Below are positions 6,754 to 9,857 of a stretch of DNA of 9,857 nt, in pieces. Position 1 is the first letter of the stretch, and each line of letters opens with the position of its first letter. This DNA comes from Peptococcaceae bacterium BRH_c23 (GTDB lineage Bacteria > Bacillota_B > Desulfitobacteriia > Desulfitobacteriales > Desulfitobacteriaceae). The position numbers and the translations under genes are program-made. The stretch is from assembly GCA_000961805.1 (NCBI GenBank), contig LADV01000332.1:1-9857 (forward strand). The letters run 5' to 3'. Under the pieces are notes generated by a model, which had not been told where the DNA came from, searched no databases, and was given only the letters and a program-made list of their open reading frames with translations.

Positions 6754-6969
6754 CTAGCTAGCTGAACAGTTACCCAGGAAGGGTAAGCGTACAATGAAAC
6801 ATATCCCACTAGGTGAAGCAACTTCGATTAGGTTCAGGAGATTGATGACTGCACCTGGGGGTATAGCAACGCGCAATAGTGTTCCTGGCAGTTGATCGCA
6901 ATGTGGTGGACGGCAACACGCAGCCGTCTGTGCACCTAGGGTAGTTGTAAAATTTCTTTGGAAAAGCAT
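6754..6969 (-). CDS. Small cysteine-containing protein of unknown function
   Basis: A 71-residue frame lies between the activator and the kinase. I accept it because a clear AGAGAGGGG ribosome site stands 8 bases before the ATG and because the protein has a non-random composition. It has a CCRPPHC cluster near residues 18-24 (two adjacent Cys, His, Cys) and alternating hydrophobic stretches (GTLLRVAIPPGAVINLLNLIEV, then SPSGICFIVRL) that suggest a small beta-rich fold. Two further cysteines lie at about 56 and 68. There is no signal peptide or clear membrane helix. I do not recognise the family. The Cys/His cluster could bind a metal or be redox-active, and its place inside the two-component unit suggests an accessory or unlinked insertion. 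The rest of the 485-base gap holds only leader structures. Confidence 0.6.
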   Translation of the reverse strand: MLFQRNFTTTLGAQTAACCRPPHCDQLPGTLLRVAIPPGAVINLLNLIEVASPSGICFIVRLPFLGNCSAS

Positions 6970-7099
6970 AATTATTACCCCTCTCTTTCGTGTGACCGTT
7001 AACTCGGTCCATAAGATTAGAGATGAGAAGGACAGGAACGTAATAATACTACCTTACCTACTCCATTTTATGTTGTTTGTCCTAAAAGGTTACTTCCTT

Positions 7100-8455
7100 T
7101 CAAATCCCCCAGTGAGGATCAATCCCGTATTTCTCTAAACGGTATAAAAAGGCATGTCTAGAAAGCCCTAAACGTTTGGCAGCCTGACTTTGATTCCCTC
7201 CCGTTTGTTCCATGGCTTGCTGGAGAAAGGATTTCTCGATTTCTTCCAGTGAAACCCCCTCTCGAGGTAGCACAAAGAGTCCGGTGCTCTTTTCCTCTTT
7301 TGAGATGGTGTTATAAACGAGCAACCCGTCCACTCCGATTACTGCCTCCTGGGAAATAATAGCCATGCGTTCCACCACGTTTTCCAGCTCACGCACGTTT
7401 CCCGGCCAGTCATAAGCCATAAGTTGAGTAAGGACTCCTGGACCAAGAGTCTTGCCTTGCCCATACTTTAGTTTCTTTAAGAAATGTTCAGCAAGATAAG
7501 GGATATCCTCCCGACGTTCCCGTAAGGGAGGAATAGATATAGGAAAGACACTAAGACGATAGTACAGATCCTCCCGAAAACGCCCTTTCTGAGCTTCTTT
7601 TAGTAAATCCCGGTTCGTCGCCGCAATAATCCGCACGTCCACCTTGATCGTTTTCTCACCGCCGACTCGCTCAAACGTCCGCTCTTGAAGAACCCTTAAC
7701 AACTTAGCTTGAACATTAAAGGACAGTTCGCCGATCTCATCGAGAAAGAGTGTGCCATCATCAGCTAACTCGAATCGACCCGACTTGCGAGCATGAGCTC
7801 CTGTAAAAGCTCCTTTTTCATGTCCAAACAGTTCGCTTTCCAGCAAGGTCTCTGTCAATGCAGCGCAATTCACTCGAATAAATGGCCCATTAACGCGTGG
7901 ACTTAAGGTATGTATAGCATGGGCTACTAATTCCTTTCCCGTCCCCGATTCCCCTTGAATAAGCACCGTTGCAGGAGTATTGGCGACTCTCTCCACTAAG
8001 TGTTTAACTGCTTGCATCGCGTCACTGTTTCCCACTAGTTGCCACCCATCACTTTGGACCTCTCCCTTTAGGTAATCCACCTGCTCACGCAGGCTTTCCA
8101 CTTCAAAGGCCTTAGCGACAGTAATGAGAAGTTCTTCAATATCAAAGGGTTTCATCAAATAATCGTGGGCTCCGGCCTTCATGGCCTCGACCGCCGTTGC
8201 GGTACTTCCGTGAGCAGTCATCATGACAATCATTAAATCCGGATAATGCTCTTTCAGCGTCTTAAGAAGACTTAGACCATCCATCTTCGGCATTTTCAAA
8301 TCCAAAAGGACAAGATCCGGACGTTCTGCCAAGGCTCGTTCTAAGGCGAGTTGCCCGTCCTCCGCTGTCTCCACATCATAGCCGGCTTTACTTAATGCTC
8401 GTTCTAAAACCCAGCGCATATTCGCTTCATCATCTGCAATTAAAACCCTTCGCAT
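7100..8455 (-). CDS. NtrC-family sigma-54-dependent response regulator
   Basis: Transcription activator of 451 residues in three parts. The receiver domain (1-120) has the acidic pair Asp8/Asp9, phosphorylation site Asp52 (LLDLKMPKMDG), Thr80 and Lys102. The AAA+ ATPase core has Walker A GESGTGKE (168-175), the sigma-54 contact loop GAFTGA (215-220) and Walker B GTLFLDEI (234-241). A C-terminal Fis-type helix-turn-helix (about 402-451) includes NQSQAAKRLGLSRHAFLYRL. The ATG at 8455 is chosen over an upstream ATG at 8491 because GAGGAG precedes it at correct spacing and the receiver begins MRRVLIADDE. The partner is most likely the kinase downstream. A perfect sigma-54 promoter stands on the divergent side, making that operon the probable target. 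All functional motifs appear intact. Confidence 0.96.
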   Translation of the reverse strand: MRRVLIADDEANMRWVLERALSKAGYDVETAEDGQLALERALAERPDLVLLDLKMPKMDGLSLLKTLKEHYPDLMIVMMTAHGSTATAVEAMKAGAHDYLMKPFDIEELLITVAKAFEVESLREQVDYLKGEVQSDGWQLVGNSDAMQAVKHLVERVANTPATVLIQGESGTGKELVAHAIHTLSPRVNGPFIRVNCAALTETLLESELFGHEKGAFTGAHARKSGRFELADDGTLFLDEIGELSFNVQAKLLRVLQERTFERVGGEKTIKVDVRIIAATNRDLLKEAQKGRFREDLYYRLSVFPISIPPLRERREDIPYLAEHFLKKLKYGQGKTLGPGVLTQLMAYDWPGNVRELENVVERMAIISQEAVIGVDGLLVYNTISKEEKSTGLFVLPREGVSLEEIEKSFLQQAMEQTGGNQSQAAKRLGLSRHAFLYRLEKYGIDPHWGI

Positions 8456-8471
8456 AGTCACTCTCCTCAAT

Positions 8472-8509
8472 TGCGGGATTTCCCACAGCATAGTGTGGGA
8501 AATCCCACA
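8472..8509. promoter_or_regulatory. Twin palindromic sites / 16-bp inverted repeat in the activator leader
   Basis: Two 16-base elements, TGCGGGATTTCCCACA (8472-8487) and TGTGGGAAATCCCACA (8494-8509), are each nearly self-palindromic (TGTGGGA-N2-TCCCACA) and are inverted repeats of each other with one difference. Their centres are 22 bp apart, about two helical turns, so two dimers would sit on one face of the DNA. This is the geometry of enhancer sites for NtrC-type activators. They could serve autoregulation, or activate the divergent sigma-54 promoter about 290 bp away. In RNA read from the minus strand they would fold into a 16-bp hairpin ending 3 bases before the activator ribosome site. 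Confidence 0.6.
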
Positions 8510-8516
8510 GTTTTTT
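8475..8516 (+). terminator. Possible plus-strand intrinsic terminator
   Basis: The perfect 13-bp core GGGATTTCCCACA (8475-8487) with TGTGGGAAATCCC (8494-8506) and a 6-base loop is followed, on the plus strand, by ACAG and then six T residues (8511-8516). It could stop transcription coming antisense through the activator gene from entering the divergent promoter region. It overlaps the candidate activator sites, so this is one of two readings. Confidence 0.4.
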
Positions 8517-8778
8517 AACCTAAAACCCTTTAAAAGTATATTTTTTCGGTCCCTTTAAGCCATTGATCACTATCGATTGTAAATTTTCTTTTTTAAACTT
8601 TAGCATCTTTTCACCATAGTGCTAATAACAGAATTTGCGTCTTTGGTAATAGTATTCGTTCTGGACGCTACTCTTAAAGCATTAAGTCGTCATACTCTCG
8701 ATGTTCAGCTTAAGCTTAAACGAGCTTACTCGAATTTCAAGTAGTTTAAACTCGAATATAAATATCGAATATCGAACT
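8517..8778. other. Non-coding AT-rich spacer upstream of the sigma-54 promoter
   Basis: This stretch between the divergent units has no credible coding frame with a ribosome site. It contains the palindrome AGTTTAAACT (8743-8752) and four short repeats of the form NTCGAAY (centres near 8732, 8754, 8767 and 8774) that crowd up to the -24 element. A weak minus-strand -10-like TATACT (8540-8535) could serve the activator gene, but I see no convincing -35. The spacer could hold DNA-bending sites between enhancer and promoter; nothing here proves that. Confidence 0.4.
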
Positions 8779-8794
8779 TGGCACAGCTTTTGCA
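8779..8794 (+). promoter_or_regulatory. Sigma-54 (-24/-12) promoter
   Basis: TGGCAC (8779-8784), five bases, then TTGCA (8790-8794) match the sigma-54 consensus TGGCAC-N5-TTGCW. The invariant GG (8780-8781) and GC (8792-8793) have the required spacing. The expected start is near 8805, giving a leader of about 29 bases before the gene at 8834. The adjacent activator carries the GAFTGA loop needed to fire such a promoter. Confidence 0.92.
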
Positions 8795-8833
8795 TATATC
8801 CTAATCCAGGATAAATTTTTAGGAGTGTGCTCA

Positions 8834-9484
8834 ATGAAAAAGAAATTATTGTCTTTTATAGTATTAGCCCTTTTCTCACTATTAGTTTTTACCCTTCCCG
8901 CATTAGCAGATTCAAAACCTGCCCCATCCAACAACATGTCTGATATGGACATGTCTGACAACCCTTCTTCTGAAGCTGCACACGGTGACTCTCCTTCATC
9001 CGAAGTGACCGTTGCCAAGGACGGCAAGTTCCAAGTGAGTGTACAGGTAGAACCTGAGCAACCCGCTCCGAATAAACCTGTTAACATCATGATTACCGTA
9101 AAAAACGAGGCTACTGGACAGCCTGTCCTCGATGCATCCGTGAATGTCGATTTGATGCTCATGGATAAAAGTTCACACAGTAACATGTCCGGAATGAGTG
9201 CGGACTCAGACACTACCCACAAAGGACAAGCAAAGCTCGACAGCATGGAACCAGGAATGTACTCAATCACTCTCACCCCAACGAAACAAGGGGAATGGAA
9301 CCAAGATATTCATATCAGTTCTCCGACTCTTGGGGAAACCACCGTTACTATGCCACTTACCGTTACCAAGTCTGGTCCGAACTGGATCCTCATCGGAAGT
9401 GTTGGCGGAGCAGTCGTACTGGCAGGTATTTTTGCCCAAATCCTAAAACGTAAGCAAAATGCTTTGAAGGAGGTTCAAAAATGA
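8834..9484 (+). CDS. Exported, membrane-anchored YtkA/FixH-like protein with Met/His-rich segments
   Basis: Predicted cell-surface protein of 216 residues. The N-terminus is a signal peptide (MKKKLLSFIVLALFSLLVF, cleavage probably near ALA-DS, residue 26). A low-complexity metal-ligand-like segment follows (NNMSDMDMSD, then AAHGD), and then a beta-sandwich domain (about 56-180; VSVQVEPEQPAPNKPVNIMITVKN, MEPGMYSITLTPTKQGEW) resembling the YtkA-like/FixH group. Within it a second Met/His-rich loop (SSHSNMSGMS) is seen. A C-terminal helix (WILIGSVGGAVVLAGIFA) and the basic tail KRKQNALKEVQK anchor it. The ATG at 8834 follows AGGAG; an in-frame GTG nine bases upstream overlaps that site and is rejected. 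It overlaps the next gene by 4 bases (ATGA). Met/His clusters suggest copper or another soft metal, by inference. Domain assignment is from pattern only. Confidence 0.85.
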   Translation: MKKKLLSFIVLALFSLLVFTLPALADSKPAPSNNMSDMDMSDNPSSEAAHGDSPSSEVTVAKDGKFQVSVQVEPEQPAPNKPVNIMITVKNEATGQPVLDASVNVDLMLMDKSSHSNMSGMSADSDTTHKGQAKLDSMEPGMYSITLTPTKQGEWNQDIHISSPTLGETTVTMPLTVTKSGPNWILIGSVGGAVVLAGIFAQILKRKQNALKEVQK

Positions 9485-9857
9485 GTCAATCAAAACAACC
9501 TAAATCCACACAAACTAGTAACTTTCTTAAGTTTAAACCTCTCAAAAGGTTTTTGCAAAGTTCACTGTATCCAGGTATTTTCCAATGGCTCGCTGTGCTT
9601 GTTTTCGCGGTCATCATGGTCGAAACTTTAGCGGGACCCACAAGCGCCCACGATAACTTCGGTACTGCCGCAACTTGGGTTCTTTGGTGGCCACTCTTAC
9701 CTCTCTTCTTCTTTCTATTCGGACGGTTCTGGTGCGGCGTCTGCCCCTTTGGCTTGGTGAGTGATTTAACACAGAAGCTTTTTGGGGCCAACCGAAAAGT
9801 CCCGAATTTTCTAAGAAAATATGGACTATGGATCATTGATATCACCTTTATTTTTAT
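9481..9857 (+). CDS. Membrane 4Fe-4S protein (NapH/CcoG/NosR-like region), partial
   Basis: The first 125 residues are visible before the window ends. A polar N-terminus (about 28 residues) is followed by a membrane helix (FQWLAVLVFAVIMVETLAG), a short loop, a second helix (WVLWWPLLPLFFFLFG), and then GRFWCGVCPFGLVSDLTQKLFG. The CxxCP motif at the cytoplasmic edge of a helix is the hallmark of the polyferredoxin-type membrane proteins that pass electrons between quinol or ferredoxin pools and extracytoplasmic or assembly partners. A third helix starts at the window edge (YGLWIIDITFIF). AAGGAGG precedes the ATG, which overlaps the previous stop (ATGA), so the two proteins are translationally coupled and likely work together. 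Whether full ferredoxin clusters follow cannot be seen. Confidence 0.87.
   Translation, partial: MSQSKQPKSTQTSNFLKFKPLKRFLQSSLYPGIFQWLAVLVFAVIMVETLAGPTSAHDNFGTAATWVLWWPLLPLFFFLFGRFWCGVCPFGLVSDLTQKLFGANRKVPNFLRKYGLWIIDITFIF

Noticed and set aside
6890..6910. A sigma-54-like TGGCAG motif on the plus strand near 6885
   Set aside because: The GG-to-GC spacing is one base short and it points into sequence with no plus-strand gene.
6740..7020. Non-coding RNA (6S, SRP, tmRNA or a known riboswitch) in the activator-kinase gap
   Set aside because: I looked for conserved cores such as the SRP GGAAGGAAGCA loop, TPP, cobalamin, c-di-GMP and T-box boxes on both strands and found none; the 71-residue frame with a ribosome site explains most of the region.
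8456..8491. Upstream ATG (8491) as the activator start, adding 12 residues
   Set aside because: It lies in the loop of the inverted repeat, has no ribosome site, and the added residues precede a receiver domain that starts naturally at MRRVLIADDE.
8746..9276. 176-codon minus-strand frame opposite the YtkA/FixH-like gene
   Set aside because: The plus-strand frame has a signal peptide, ribosome site, sigma-54 promoter and coupled downstream gene; the reverse frame has none of these.
9486..9845. 119-codon minus-strand frame opposite the iron-sulfur membrane gene
   Set aside because: It is a shadow of a clear membrane protein with a CxxCP motif and has no ribosome site or recognisable domain.
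1..9857. CRISPR array, insertion sequence, tRNA or rRNA gene
   Set aside because: No regularly spaced repeats, transposase-like frames with terminal repeats, or tRNA/rRNA signatures were seen on either strand.

Overview
The window reads as a low-to-medium GC Gram-positive chromosome. Most genes have strong AGGAGG-type ribosome binding sites, some start at TTG, and the ribose operon has the Bacillus-like order R-K-D-A-C-B. A sigma-54 two-component system beside a membrane iron-sulfur protein suggests an anaerobic clostridial lineage such as Desulfosporosinus or Desulfitobacterium. That placement is inference; there is no rRNA or marker gene here to test it.

Positions 1-5340, all on the minus strand, hold a ribose uptake operon transcribed right to left: rbsR (broken), rbsK, rbsD, rbsA (3' end frameshifted), rbsC and rbsB (its 3' part lies beyond position 1). 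A good sigma-A promoter (TTGACA, 17 bp, TAAAAT) sits at 5310-5338. Two near-identical LacI-family operators, centred 156 bp apart, lie downstream of it. RbsB would bind ribose outside the cell, RbsC and RbsA would import it, RbsD would convert ribopyranose to ribofuranose, and RbsK would phosphorylate it. Two lesions are visible. RbsR has lost roughly 80-90 residues of its sugar-binding core and changed frame. The RbsA reading frame breaks 33 codons before the family's normal end, although the expected tail is still encoded in another frame.

Positions 5418-8516 hold a separate minus-strand block. An NtrC-type sigma-54 activator (8455-7100) comes first. It is followed by an unrecognised 71-residue cysteine-containing protein (6969-6754) and a four-segment membrane histidine kinase (6614-5490), then an intrinsic terminator. 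The leaders of the activator and the kinase each contain a strong stem-loop.

Positions 8517-9857 turn to the plus strand. A textbook -24/-12 sigma-54 promoter (TGGCAC-N5-TTGCA, 8779-8794) precedes two translationally coupled genes: an exported, Met/His-rich YtkA/FixH-like protein with a C-terminal anchor, and a membrane protein with a CxxCP iron-sulfur motif that runs off the window. The simplest model is that the kinase and activator sense an envelope, metal or redox signal and switch on this divergent operon. The twin 16-bp palindromes at 8472-8509, exactly 22 bp centre to centre, are candidate activator sites. This sigma-54 module with its small extra protein is the most interesting part of the window.
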